This document shows, one piece after another, positions 28,811-37,329 of a stretch of 64,000 bases of DNA. The position numbers were made by a program, and so were the translations under genes. The notes below the pieces were generated by a model. The model was given only the letters and a program-made list of their open reading frames with translations, was not told where the DNA came from and did no database searches. Every line of letters begins with the position of its first letter. The first letter of the stretch is position 1. Origin of the DNA: Bradyrhizobium sp. ORS 278 (GTDB lineage: Bacteria > Pseudomonadota > Alphaproteobacteria > Rhizobiales > Xanthobacteraceae); NCBI RefSeq assembly GCF_000026145.1, contig NC_009445.1:1674001-1738000 (forward strand), given 5' to 3'.

Positions 28811-30448
28811 TCACGCTCCGTAATTGCCGCTGCGGAAGTCCATCGCGAAGGCCGGCGAGGCCTTCCACTTGATCGACTTCGGCTTCGCCGTGAAGGTCGC
28901 GTTCTGGTGCAGCACGGTGTAGGCCGGGTCCTCGCGCTCGGCGATCTCCAGCATGCGGCCGAACGCCTTCTTGCGCGCGGCGCGGTCCGTCGACGTCTCC
29001 AGGAACTCCGACAGCTTGTTCAACTCGGCATTGGTGTATTCGCCGACCTGCTGCTGCTGGCCGTTGGGGCCGTGCTGGGCGACCAGCGACGACACCGGAT
29101 CGTTGAACGCCGCCGAGTTCGACCAGTCGCGCACCGCGCGGGTGGGGGCGCGCTCCAGGATCTGCGACCAGTTCTCCTTGGTCTCGATCTGGACGTTGAG
29201 GCCGACCGCCTGCCACATCTCGACCAGCACCTGGGCGGTCGCGACCTGATTGGTGTAGTAGTTGTTGAGCAGGCGGTAGGGGATCGGATCGCCCTTGTAG
29301 CCGGCCTGCTTCAAAAGATCCTGCGCCAGCTTCGGGTCGAACGCCGGCACGCTCCAGTCGGCGATGAACATGTCGCCGTAGAACTCCCACTGCAGACCCT
29401 TCGGCACGCGGGTGCGGCCGGCCCACAGGCTGTCGACGATCGCCTGGCGGTCGATCGCATGGGTGAAGGCGCGCCTCACCAGGGGATTGGCGAGCTGCGG
29501 ATGGTTCTTGTCGAACACGGTCAGGCGGTGATTGAGGATGGTGCCGCCCTGGACCTCGAACGCCGAATTCTTCTCGATGCCGGCGATCTGGTCCGGCGGG
29601 ATGTCGCAGGCGAATTGATACTCACCGGACAAGAGACCGTTGATGCGGCTCGCGACCTCCGGCACCTCGACGAAGCGGATCCGCTTCAGCGGCGGGCGGC
29701 CGCCCCAATATTCGTCATGCGCTTCGAGCGTCAGCGACACGTCCGGCTTGAACTCGACGATCTTGTAGGGGCCCGTGGTGATCGGCTTGCGCGCCCAGTC
29801 GAGATAGCTCGCGGCCTCTTCCCAGCCGCGCCGGCTCATAATGTCGGAGCCGTAGCGCATCAGGCGGCCTTCGATGGTCACGTCAGGCGTCGCGTTGACG
29901 AAGCGCACGGTGTATTTGTCGACCGCGTCGACGCGGACGAGATCCGGCCACATCCGGCGGGCGACGCCGATGACGTCCGGCGGCAGCTCCTTGCCAGGGC
30001 GCGGCGTCGGGATCTTCTCGAACGCCTTGATGGTGGTGCGGCTCTTGGCCTCGCTGTCGCCGAACATGCGCTCGCGACTGAACGAGAACACGACGTCCTC
30101 CGACGTCATTTCGTCGCCATTGTGGAACTTGACGCCCTGGCGCAGCTTCAATTCGACGGTCTGGTCGTCGATGCGCTTCCACTCGGTGGCGAGCCCGGGC
30201 ACGGCTTCGAGATTGCCGCGGAAGTTCTTCGAGATCAGGCTTTCCCACAGCGAGGAGTAGAACACGCGCTCGCCGACATTGGACTGCTCGCGCAGCACGT
30301 CGAGCACGTTGGAGTTGGTCACCTTCTGCACGGCGATGGTGACCGAGGGACGGTTGTCGCTCTGCGCGATCGACACGCGCGGCAGGATGAAGCTGCCGCC
30401 GATGGCGGCGCCGGCGCCGAGCAGGCTGCGACGGGTGAGCTTGGTCAT
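28811..30448 (-). CDS. Tat-exported substrate-binding protein of the second Dpp/Opp-type ABC transporter
   Basis: 545 residues from ATG 30448 (the longer open frame upstream is a shadow of the isomerase gene). The N-terminus MTKLTRRSLLGAGAAIGG has the twin arginine and hydrophobic core of a Tat signal, cleaved after SIAQ near residue 29. SBP family 5 features follow: YSSLWESLISKNFRGNLEAV and LRQGVKFHNGDEMTSEDVVF. It feeds the four transporter genes downstream. Tat export suggests a protein that folds in the cytoplasm, perhaps with a cofactor or to avoid Sec, but no cofactor motif is visible. Ligand unknown. Confidence 0.9.
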   Translation of the reverse strand: MTKLTRRSLLGAGAAIGGSFILPRVSIAQSDNRPSVTIAVQKVTNSNVLDVLREQSNVGERVFYSSLWESLISKNFRGNLEAVPGLATEWKRIDDQTVELKLRQGVKFHNGDEMTSEDVVFSFSRERMFGDSEAKSRTTIKAFEKIPTPRPGKELPPDVIGVARRMWPDLVRVDAVDKYTVRFVNATPDVTIEGRLMRYGSDIMSRRGWEEAASYLDWARKPITTGPYKIVEFKPDVSLTLEAHDEYWGGRPPLKRIRFVEVPEVASRINGLLSGEYQFACDIPPDQIAGIEKNSAFEVQGGTILNHRLTVFDKNHPQLANPLVRRAFTHAIDRQAIVDSLWAGRTRVPKGLQWEFYGDMFIADWSVPAFDPKLAQDLLKQAGYKGDPIPYRLLNNYYTNQVATAQVLVEMWQAVGLNVQIETKENWSQILERAPTRAVRDWSNSAAFNDPVSSLVAQHGPNGQQQQVGEYTNAELNKLSEFLETSTDRAARKKAFGRMLEIAEREDPAYTVLHQNATFTAKPKSIKWKASPAFAMDFRSGNYGA

Positions 30449-30489
30449 GGCAATCTCTCGTGAGGTTGTCAGGAAATGAAAGGCGTTGG

Positions 30490-31311
30490 TTATTGCGCGA
30501 GCTCGAGCGAGGCGAGGTACGCCGCGCCGGCCTTGACGTGATCGTGGTTGCGCAGCTCGAGGATCAGACGCGGATTGGAGGTGAGCTTCGCGAGCGCGCG
30601 GAACACGGCGACCCAGCGGATGTTGCCTTCGCCCGGCGCCCAATGGCGATCGGCGTAGCCGTCGGTGTCCTGCAGATGCACATGCGCCAGCATGTCGCCG
30701 GCGGCATCGACGTAGTAGTCGACCGGCGGTGCGCCGGTGGAATGATGCGCGTAGTTGGCGTGGCCGGTGTCGAGCGACACGCGCACCTTGCTGCTGCCGA
30801 GCGCCTTCGCCAATCCGACGCGATCCAGCGGATTCTTGTCCTCGATGTTTTCGATCACGAGCTCGCAATTGGCCTGCTCGGCGGAGGCGATCACATCCGA
30901 CAGCGTCGCGCGGACGCGCTCGATCAACCCCTCGCGATTGTCGGGCAGCATGTCGATATTGTTGTAGTCCCAGGTCGTGTAGGGCGAGTGGATCACCATC
31001 TGCGTTGCGCCGAGGAACTCTGCGACCTCGAGGCCCTGCAGCAGCCGCTTGGTGACCGCGCGGCGGATCATCGGGTCGTGGCTGGCGATGGTGAAGCCCC
31101 AGAACGGGCCATGGATGCCGAGCCGGCCGGTGTGCCCGTCCAGCATCGACTTGATCTCCTTGGCGGTGCCGCGCCAGTCGCTGTCGAGCAGGTCGGCGCG
31201 GAAGAAGTCCTGGATCTCGAGATCACGCTGGCGCTCAAGCAGCCAGTCGGTGTGCGCAGGAATCGATTTGACGGAGAGGGCGGCGCCCAGGACGGGCAGC
31301 GTGGCGGACAT
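30490..31311 (-). CDS. Sugar phosphate isomerase/epimerase-like TIM barrel protein
   Basis: 273 residues from ATG 31311 (MSATLPVLGAAL), preceded by AAGAAGGGATC. It has the xylose-isomerase-like/AP-endonuclease-2 metal-site pattern: His in VIHSPYTTWD, Glu in LVIENIEDKN, Asp and His in SLDTGHANYAHH, His in HVHLQDTDGYADRHW and Glu in LILELRN. Such proteins isomerise or epimerise sugars or act on inositols and related compounds. It is 41 bp upstream of the binding-protein gene in the same direction and so probably heads the importer unit, suggesting that the imported solute contains a sugar. Confidence 0.85.
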   Translation of the reverse strand: MSATLPVLGAALSVKSIPAHTDWLLERQRDLEIQDFFRADLLDSDWRGTAKEIKSMLDGHTGRLGIHGPFWGFTIASHDPMIRRAVTKRLLQGLEVAEFLGATQMVIHSPYTTWDYNNIDMLPDNREGLIERVRATLSDVIASAEQANCELVIENIEDKNPLDRVGLAKALGSSKVRVSLDTGHANYAHHSTGAPPVDYYVDAAGDMLAHVHLQDTDGYADRHWAPGEGNIRWVAVFRALAKLTSNPRLILELRNHDHVKAGAAYLASLELAQ

Positions 31312-31515
31312 CGGTGAGATCCCTTCTTGAGACCTCGCGAGCGCTAGCGGAATTCGATGACGCCCCCATGAAGGGCTGTGGATGAAAGCCTCGACATCTT
31401 GTGTGGCTGTGCCTTTGGCGGTGCGCAGGCCTCTATCCCTGGGGTAGATGATCGCTTCCGGCATCTACTTGACGTAGGCGCCGGAATTGCAACAATGCGG
31501 CAAAATGGGGGATGC

Positions 31516-32176
31516 ATGATGACGGTGCGGAGGGCGTTCTTGGTGGCGATGATGTCGGCCCTGGCGCTGATGTCGGCCGCATTGATCAAGGCCGCACAGG
31601 CGAAGGGCCCTTTCGGCACGATTTCGGTCGCTGGCTGGTCGGGCGGCGCGTACACCGATGACAACACCGGCAAGTTCTCGAGCTGTATCGCGTCGGCCAG
31701 CTACAAGAGCGGGATCAATTTCGGCGTGCTCGCGCTCGGCGCTGTCGCATCCGGCCATTCTGGGCGGCGGCGACCGGCCTGTGTGGCTCACCGCAGGCGG
31801 TGTCGCCTGGAAGGCCGACAACGCCACGGGCTTCGTCCGCATCGTCCCGCCGCAGCGCAATGTCGATGGCCTCGAGGTCGCCGCCACGATCATCGGCAAC
31901 GACGCGCGCGACTGCAAAGGCAAGTTCATCTCGGCGCGCAACAGCGAACTGGTCGACAGCGCCGTCGTGTTTCGCGGCATGTCGTCGTGCGAGGACAGCG
32001 AGAAGTCCGATGTCGCCGAATACTTCATCTTCCCGCGCAAGGCCGGCGGCTTCGTGCTGTTCTCGGTCGTCACGCCGACGACGCCGGTCGGTCATGGCGG
32101 TGGTCAGCAGTTGCAGACGCGCGAGGAGGCGAACGCCAACTTCCGCAAGGCGGCGTTCACGTCCATTGCGAAATAG
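31516..32176 (+). pseudogene. Frameshifted gene for a small exported protein
   Basis: The first frame from ATG 31516 gives a signal peptide (MMTVRRAFLVAMMSALAL, ending near QAKG) and a protein-like segment FGTISVAGWSGGAYTDDNTG then SSCIASASYKSGINFGVLAL. At about 31735-31760 coding sense passes to the next frame, which continues GGGDRPVWLTAGGVAWKADN and on to SIAK at the TAG ending at 32176. Joined, the product would be about 219 residues with an N-terminal signal. A +1/-1 change therefore splits the gene; either it is a real pseudogene or a sequence error. Family not recognised. Confidence 0.65.
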
Positions 32177-32202
32177 GCCGCGCCAAGCGGGCGGCCTTCG
32201 CC

Positions 32203-32847
32203 TCAGCCGCGCGCCCGCTTCGGCCGCCTGATGGCCCGCACCGTGGCGCTGCCGCCGCCGCCGCAATACAGCGTCTCGCCGCCATCGGATTCCATGCCAG
32301 AGACGCCGGCGCCGGCAGGCATGTCGAGCTGATCGAGCACCTCGCCCGTGGCGGGATCGATATGCCTGATGTCGCTGACGTCGTCCTCCCAGGTGCCATG
32401 CCAAAGTTCGCCATCCACCCACGTCACGCCGGTGACGAAGCGCGTGCAGGGGATGCTGCGCAGGATCTGCCCCGTCGCCGGATCGATCTGGTGAATCTTG
32501 CGATCGCGATAGGCGCCGACCCACAGCGACCCCTCCGCCCACGCAAGCCCTGAATCGCCGCCGCCGGAGGGCGCGGGGATCGTCGCGAGCACCCGTCCGT
32601 TGTCCGGGTCCACCTTGTGAATGCGATCCTCGGCGATCTGATAGAGATGCCGGCCATCGAAGGCCGTTCCGGCATGCGATGGTACATCGAGCGATTTGCG
32701 TACCGTGCCATCGGCTGGATCGAACGCCTTGATGCTGCCACCGGTCGCGATCCAGACCTGTTCGCCATCATAACTGACGCCGTTGACGCGCTCGGCGCCG
32801 TCGAACGGGCCGTATTCGCGAATGATCTCTGCCTGTGCTCTTGCCAT
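32203..32847 (-). CDS. Beta-propeller protein (YncE/glutaminyl-cyclase-like repeats)
   Basis: 214 residues from ATG 32847 (an ATG four codons earlier at 32859 is possible). It consists of about five 40-residue blades with repeated HKVDPDNGRVLATIPAP, HQIDPATGQILRSIPC and RHIDPATGEVLDQLDMP elements, and intervening GLAWAEGSLWVGAYRD and GVTWVDGELWHGTWED strands. No signal peptide is evident, so it would be cytosolic. A binding or lactonase-like role is possible, but no catalytic residues can be named. It follows the HTH protein gene by 32 bp on the same strand. Confidence 0.75.
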   Translation of the reverse strand: MARAQAEIIREYGPFDGAERVNGVSYDGEQVWIATGGSIKAFDPADGTVRKSLDVPSHAGTAFDGRHLYQIAEDRIHKVDPDNGRVLATIPAPSGGGDSGLAWAEGSLWVGAYRDRKIHQIDPATGQILRSIPCTRFVTGVTWVDGELWHGTWEDDVSDIRHIDPATGEVLDQLDMPAGAGVSGMESDGGETLYCGGGGSATVRAIRRPKRARG

Positions 32848-32879
32848 GTGATGATCCATCCATTGCTGACGGTGGCACG

Positions 32880-34097
32880 CTAGTCGAGCGACGACCAGGC
32901 CGGGAGTAACAAGCTGGTCGCGAATGCCGGCACCACCGGGCAGGTCCAGCGCTGGGCGCGGCCGTGACCAAACGATTGGACCTTGCCTGACAAAGCGAGA
33001 GCGTCGAGCGCGCGCTGCACCGTGCGCTGGCTGGCGCCGAGCGCCAGCGCAAGGCCGGAGCTCGACCATGCCTCGCCGTCGGCGAGGCAGGCCAGCACCG
33101 GAGCGTTCTCGTCCTCGCTCGGCTGCGCCAGCACGACGACATCGCGGCCTTCGCAAGCGGCCATGGCAAAGCCGTCACGCGTGGCATTGATCTCCGCCAT
33201 GCCCTTCAAGAGCTGACGCAGGCGCCCGATCTCGACGCGCAAGCGCGCGCGATGCGACTCGTCGGCCTCCTTGCCGCGGAATGCCGCGGTGATCAGCTCC
33301 GACCGCGAGACATCATCGGGCGTCACCGCCAGCCTGCGGGCAAGCGCAAACAAGACCGGACGCCGCGCCAGCGGTACGATGCGGTCGCCTTGCCGCACCG
33401 CGAGCCGGCAGGCATCGATGATCAGGCTGTCCGATCGGAACAGCGCCTCGACCTCGTCGAGCCGCAGCAGCCGCTCGTTCCGGACCTGGATCAGGCGCGC
33501 GGCCGGCGCGGACAGCGTTGCAGCGAGCCGCTCCACCTCGGCATGCAGCTCCGGACTGTGCGTCTGCCGCGCCGTGCGCGCGGCGCGCTCCAGCGCGGCT
33601 TGCGCGGTCCTGATCTGCAGGCGGCGCAGGGCCAAGCCGGCGACGATCAGCTCGTAGATCGTGCGCGCCGCCGGATGCAAAGGGGACGGATCGAGATCGG
33701 CCAAGCCGCGTTCGGCCGCATCGAGATGACCAATGAGGACCATCCGCCGGATTTCGAGGCTCCGCGCATAGGCGGCATTGGTGCGGTCGCCGTGCTGCTC
33801 CAGGATGTCACGCGCTTCAGCCAGTGCCTTCGTCGGCCACGACAGCTCACGCGCCGCGAGCGCGATCTCGGCTTCTGCAACGGCGCAGCGGGCGCGCGCC
33901 ATCGCCGCCTTCGGACCGAAGCTGCGCGCCGCGCGCCGCAGCAGCGCCTTCGCGCGCGCAAAGTCGCCCAGCCGCGCCATCGCAATGCCCCGCACGGCGA
34001 GCGCCGGCGGATCGTCGCGCAATGCAACGCGATTCAGCGCGCCGAGCGGATCACCCGCGGCGAGCGCCTGCGCCGCCGCGGAGATCAGCGAGTCCAT
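32880..34097 (-). CDS. Putative regulator with helical-repeat N-terminus and C-terminal HTH
   Basis: 405 residues from ATG 34097 (MDSLISAAAQALAAGDPLGA). The first 200 residues are alanine- and arginine-rich helical repeats resembling TPR units (AMARLGDFARAKALLRRAAR). Around residues 210-310 lies a region with RVEIGRLRQLLKG, and near 345-390 a winged-helix-like segment SSSGLALALGASQRTVQRAL typical of a DNA-binding HTH. It is divergent from the DUF899 gene (84-bp gap) and upstream of the beta-propeller gene, so it probably controls one or both. I do not know a named family. Confidence 0.65.
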   Translation of the reverse strand: MDSLISAAAQALAAGDPLGALNRVALRDDPPALAVRGIAMARLGDFARAKALLRRAARSFGPKAAMARARCAVAEAEIALAARELSWPTKALAEARDILEQHGDRTNAAYARSLEIRRMVLIGHLDAAERGLADLDPSPLHPAARTIYELIVAGLALRRLQIRTAQAALERAARTARQTHSPELHAEVERLAATLSAPAARLIQVRNERLLRLDEVEALFRSDSLIIDACRLAVRQGDRIVPLARRPVLFALARRLAVTPDDVSRSELITAAFRGKEADESHRARLRVEIGRLRQLLKGMAEINATRDGFAMAACEGRDVVVLAQPSEDENAPVLACLADGEAWSSSGLALALGASQRTVQRALDALALSGKVQSFGHGRAQRWTCPVVPAFATSLLLPAWSSLD

Positions 34098-34181
34098 GCA
34101 AATCCCGCCACACTTGTCACTCCCGGCTCCTCCCGCTGCGATCCTAGTCTCAGATGCGGTCAACACGCAAAGGAGACGGAC

Positions 34182-34943
34182 ATGACCATGCATCTCACGG
34201 GAACTCGCGAAGACTGGCTCAAGGCACGGCTCGACCTGCTGCAAGCCGAAAAGGACTACACGCGCCTCGGCGACGATCTGGCGCAGCGTCGGCAGGCGCT
34301 GCCATGGGTGCGCGTCGACAAGGACTATCGTTTCGACACCGACGATGGGCCCGCGACGCTGTCCGATCTCTTCAAAGGCCGCTCGCAGCTGCTCGTCTAC
34401 CACTTCATGTTCGGGCCCGACTTCCAGGCCGGCTGCCCGTCCTGCTCGATGATCGCCGATGGCTTCAACGGCTTCCAGGTCCATCTCGCCAACCACGACG
34501 TGATGCTGTGGGCCGTCTCGCGCGCGCCGCTGGCGAAGCTGAAGGCCTACAAGAGCCGCATGGGCTGGAGCTTCCCGTGGGCCTCCTCGGCCAGCAGCGA
34601 CTTCAACTTCGACTTCGACGTGGCGATCACCGAGGAGCAGCAGCGCCTGGGGGGCACCGCGTACAACTACCGTGCCAGCCCGCCGATGGGAGCATCGGAT
34701 GTGCCGGCCATGGTGTCCGAGATCGCCGCGACCGCAGGCACCGACGGGGCGACCTTCATGCGTGATCGGCCGGGCATGAGTGCGTTCATCGTCGAGGACG
34801 GCGTCGTCTATCACACCTATTCGGCTTACGCGCGCGGCCTCGATGGCCTGTGGGGCGCCTATCAATGGCTCGACCGCGCGCCGAAGGGCCGCAACGAGCA
34901 GGGCGTGTGGTGGCGCCGCCGCGACGAATACGTCGCGCGCTGA
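34182..34943 (+). CDS. DUF899 family thioredoxin-fold protein
   Basis: 253 residues from ATG 34182, preceded by AAAGGAG. Matches the DUF899 pattern: RLDLLQAEKDYTRLGDDLA near residues 16-34, LPWVRVDKDYRF, and a thioredoxin-like core with HFMFGPDFQAGCPSCS, giving CPSC at 85-88. The C-terminus has YHTYSAYARGLDGLWGAYQW. Members are thought to be redox proteins, but no reaction is established. It is divergent from the HTH regulator and followed by a small membrane protein gene 16 bp downstream. Confidence 0.88.
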   Translation: MTMHLTGTREDWLKARLDLLQAEKDYTRLGDDLAQRRQALPWVRVDKDYRFDTDDGPATLSDLFKGRSQLLVYHFMFGPDFQAGCPSCSMIADGFNGFQVHLANHDVMLWAVSRAPLAKLKAYKSRMGWSFPWASSASSDFNFDFDVAITEEQQRLGGTAYNYRASPPMGASDVPAMVSEIAATAGTDGATFMRDRPGMSAFIVEDGVVYHTYSAYARGLDGLWGAYQWLDRAPKGRNEQGVWWRRRDEYVAR

Positions 34944-34959
34944 GAGCGTGGAGTGAGCC

Positions 34960-35247
34960 ATGGCGTTCTTTCTCCGCAGGCGGCGTGTGATGCCGGAGCT
35001 CGCCGAAGCCCTGCGCCTCGCCGCGACGCCGACCTTCGCGCTGATGGCGGTGCTGAACGCCATGGCCAGGGATGGCCGAGCAGACGTGATCTGCTCGGCC
35101 ATGCCGGCGGGGGCTCCGCTCAGCGACATGACCGTGATGTATCTACTGATGAGTGTGTTTCATCTGGCGCCGTGGTTGAAGCGGATGCGGCGGAGCGATC
35201 CAAGGACACGGGAGACGTTGGGGCAAGGGCGGCAGCATGGCAGTTAG
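34960..35247 (+). CDS. Small putative membrane protein downstream of DUF899 gene
   Basis: 95 residues from ATG 34960, with GAGCGTGGAGTGAGCC before it. It has two hydrophobic stretches, TPTFALMAVLNAMA (about 23-36) and MTVMYLLMSVFHLAPWL (about 57-73), and a basic start FLRRRRV. Residues past 75 run into repeat-rich sequence, so the real end may be less conserved. It is probably cotranscribed with the DUF899 gene. I do not recognise a family. Confidence 0.55.
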   Translation: MAFFLRRRRVMPELAEALRLAATPTFALMAVLNAMARDGRADVICSAMPAGAPLSDMTVMYLLMSVFHLAPWLKRMRRSDPRTRETLGQGRQHGS

Positions 35248-35267
35248 TTGCCGACGAGCCAAACTTG

Positions 35268-35490
35268 CGGAGAGAGACCCCTCACCCAAGCGAGTTCGCG
35301 GACGGGCCGCCGATGCCCTCTCCCACAAGGGGAGAGGGCGCTGTATCGCGCAGTCTTGTTGCTGCGCTATGCAGGCGCGGCCTATGATTGAGGGAGCGCG
35401 ATGGCTGTTATTGCGCCCTCTCCCCTTGTGGGAGAGGGCATGTAGGACAGAGCGGCAGGCGCGCTTGGGTGAGGGGTATGTCTCCGCATC
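35268..35490. repeat. Inverted repeat, CCCTCTCCCCTTG family, copy 2
   Basis: Two head-to-head halves: GACCCCTCACCC, then TGCCCTCTCCCACAAGGGGA in the left half, and CCTCTCCCCTTGTGGGAGAG, then GGGTGAGGGGT in the right half, separated by about 70 bp. Same composite as at 23266-23433. It occupies the 296-bp gap between the small membrane protein gene and the convergent ABC ATPase gene, where no gene is seen. Confidence 0.75.
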
Positions 35491-35543
35491 ATTGGCTGTC
35501 GAGAGAGCATTCCGCTGAACCGACACCCAGCCAACAGCGCGCG

Positions 35544-36329
35544 TTACGCCTCCGCCGCCACCTTCAGCGCCTCTGCCCGAATCTCCTCCACCAGGCGCTC
35601 CTTCAGTGCGACGAACTCCGGCGAGGTCTTGATCTTGTACGACCGCGGATGCGGCAGGTCGATCTTGATGTCGGCCTTGATGCGGCCGGGGCGGGCGCTC
35701 ATCACCAGCACGCGGCTGCCGAGGAAGATCGCCTCCTCGATGTCGTGGGTGACGAACAGCACCGTCTTCTGGTCGCGCTCCCAGATGCCGAGCAGCATCT
35801 CCTGCATCAGCACGCGGGTCTGGTTGTCGAGTGCGCCGAACGGCTCGTCGAGCAGCAGGATTTTCGGATCATTGGCGAGCGCGCGCGCGATCGCGCAGCG
35901 CTGCTGCATGCCGCCGGAGAGCTGCTTCGGCCAGTGGTTCTCGAAGCCCTTCAGGCCGATCTGCTGGATGAAGCGGTCGGCGACAGCGTTGCGCTTGTCC
36001 TCCGGCACCCCGCGCTCGCGCAGGCCGAAGGCGATGTTTTCGCGCACCGTCAGCCAGGGAAACAGCGTGTAGGACTGGAACACCATGCCGCGGTCGGCGC
36101 CGGGTCCTCTGACCTCGCTTCCGTCGAGCAGCACCTGGCCGCTGGTCGGATGGTCGAGCCCGGCGACGATGCGCAGCAAAGTCGACTTGCCGCAGCCGGA
36201 TGGGCCAAGGATGGTGACGAAGTCGTTGTTGCCAATGGTGAGCGCGACCGGCTCCAGCGCCCGCGTCGGCGCGTGGCCCTGGCGGGCCGGGAAAATGCGG
36301 GTGACCTGATCGATGACGAGCGTGGTCAT
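35544..36329 (-). CDS. ABC transporter ATP-binding protein, taurine/nitrate/sulfonate type
   Basis: 261 residues from ATG 36329. Walker A GPSGCGKST near residue 42, Q-loop MVFQSYTLFPWLTVREN, signature LSGGMQQRCAIARAL near 142, Walker B ILLLDEPFGALD near 162-173, and switch histidine LFVTHDIEEAI. This is the SsuB/TauB/NrtD class. It overlaps the upstream permease gene by four bases and is the last of three transporter genes behind hutF-hutC. Confidence 0.9.
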   Translation of the reverse strand: MTTLVIDQVTRIFPARQGHAPTRALEPVALTIGNNDFVTILGPSGCGKSTLLRIVAGLDHPTSGQVLLDGSEVRGPGADRGMVFQSYTLFPWLTVRENIAFGLRERGVPEDKRNAVADRFIQQIGLKGFENHWPKQLSGGMQQRCAIARALANDPKILLLDEPFGALDNQTRVLMQEMLLGIWERDQKTVLFVTHDIEEAIFLGSRVLVMSARPGRIKADIKIDLPHPRSYKIKTSPEFVALKERLVEEIRAEALKVAAEA

Positions 36330-37102
36330 GCGAGCTTCCACGGGAACAGCCAGGCGTTGAAGGCCTTGAACAGGAAATCCGAGATCAGCCCGATCAGGCC
36401 GATGATGATAATGCCGAAGATGATCTGCCCGGTGTTGAGCAGCGCCTGGCTGTCGGTGATCATGTGGCCGATGCCGGAGGAGGAGCCGATCAGCTCGGCG
36501 ACGATGACATAGGTCCAGGCCCAGCCGAGCACGAGCCGCAGCACCTCGGCGATATCGGGCGCAGCCGATGGCAGCAGTACGCGGGCGATGATGCCGCGGT
36601 CGCTGGCGCCGAGCGTATAGGCGGCTTCGACGAGGTCGCGCCGCGTGTTGCCGACGGTCACCGTGATCATCAGGATGATCTGGAACACCGAGCCGATGAA
36701 GATGATCAGCAGCTTCTGCAGCTCGCCGATGCCGGCCCACAGGATGAGCAAGGGGATGAAGGCGGAGGCAGGCAGGTAGCGCGCGAAGGAGACGAACGGC
36801 TCAAGGAACGCCTCGACCGGCTTGTACGCGCCCATCAAGAGGCCGAGCGGCACGGCGATCGCAGCCGCGAGCACGAACCCGCCGACCACGCGCCAGACGG
36901 TCATGCCGATGTCGTAGAGGAAGCCGAATTTGACCAGCAGGTCCCAGCCCTCGCGCAGCATCGTCAGCGGATCGGCGAGGAAGGTCTTCGACACATAGCC
37001 GCCGAACGTCGCCAGCGACCACGCGACGACGAAAAGCACGAAGAAGGCGAGGCCGAGCGCTGTTCTTGATCGGGCGCTGACGGGATCGAGAGGTCGGATC
37101 AC
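36326..37102 (-). CDS. ABC transporter permease, taurine/nitrate/sulfonate type
   Basis: About 258 residues if started at GTG 37102 (VIRPLDPVSARSRTALGLAF); the open frame continues to 37210 but that part is in an intergenic repeat. No clean ribosome site is seen, so the start is uncertain. Six membrane helices and the EAA loop AAYTLGASDRGIIARVLLPS match the SsuC/TauC class. The start of a helix at FFVLFVVAWSLATFGGYVSK is near residue 20. Works with the neighbouring ATPase and binding protein. Confidence 0.87.
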   Translation of the reverse strand: MIRPLDPVSARSRTALGLAFFVLFVVAWSLATFGGYVSKTFLADPLTMLREGWDLLVKFGFLYDIGMTVWRVVGGFVLAAAIAVPLGLLMGAYKPVEAFLEPFVSFARYLPASAFIPLLILWAGIGELQKLLIIFIGSVFQIILMITVTVGNTRRDLVEAAYTLGASDRGIIARVLLPSAAPDIAEVLRLVLGWAWTYVIVAELIGSSSGIGHMITDSQALLNTGQIIFGIIIIGLIGLISDFLFKAFNAWLFPWKLA

Positions 37103-37184
37103 GGAGCAGGCTTTCGTGGAGTGGTGCGGGCGGTTCGAGGAGACAGCTTCTGAGCAGATGGACGTCGTCTTTGGGCAGAACGTA

Positions 37185-37310
37185 TCATCACCGTCATTGC
37201 CAGGAGCCAACGGGTCCGCGCAAAGCGCGGCCCGATGACAGGCTCCGCGACGAAGCGATCCGGAGCCGCATACTGAGCCCTGGATTGCTTCGCTCGCAAT
37301 GACGAATCTA
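37185..37310. repeat. Intergenic repeat with ATTGCTTCGCTCGCAATGACGA end
   Basis: The stretch between the binding-protein and permease genes contains a CGTCATTGCCAGGAGCC beginning and a GGATTGCTTCGCTCGCAATG end that pair as an imperfect dyad, with inner CGCGCAAAGCGCGGCC and GGCTCCGCGACGAAGC segments. This composition is common between genes of this genus in my memory. It separates the two genes by 227 bp, so the permease and ATPase could be expressed below the level of the binding protein. Confidence 0.65.
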
Positions 37311-37329
37311 CAAAGAGCAAGCTTCGCGG

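Noticed and set aside
28400..30463. 687-residue open frame opposite the second SBP gene
   Set aside because: Antisense shadow of a well-defined family 5 binding protein.
30449..30868. N-terminal extension of the second SBP frame to 30868
   Set aside because: The Tat signal at 30448 marks the real start; upstream codons overlap the isomerase gene.
37103..37210. Extension of the taurine/nitrate-type permease frame to 37210
   Set aside because: The extra codons lie in an intergenic repeat and read as low-complexity sequence; the family N-terminus fits a start near 37102.
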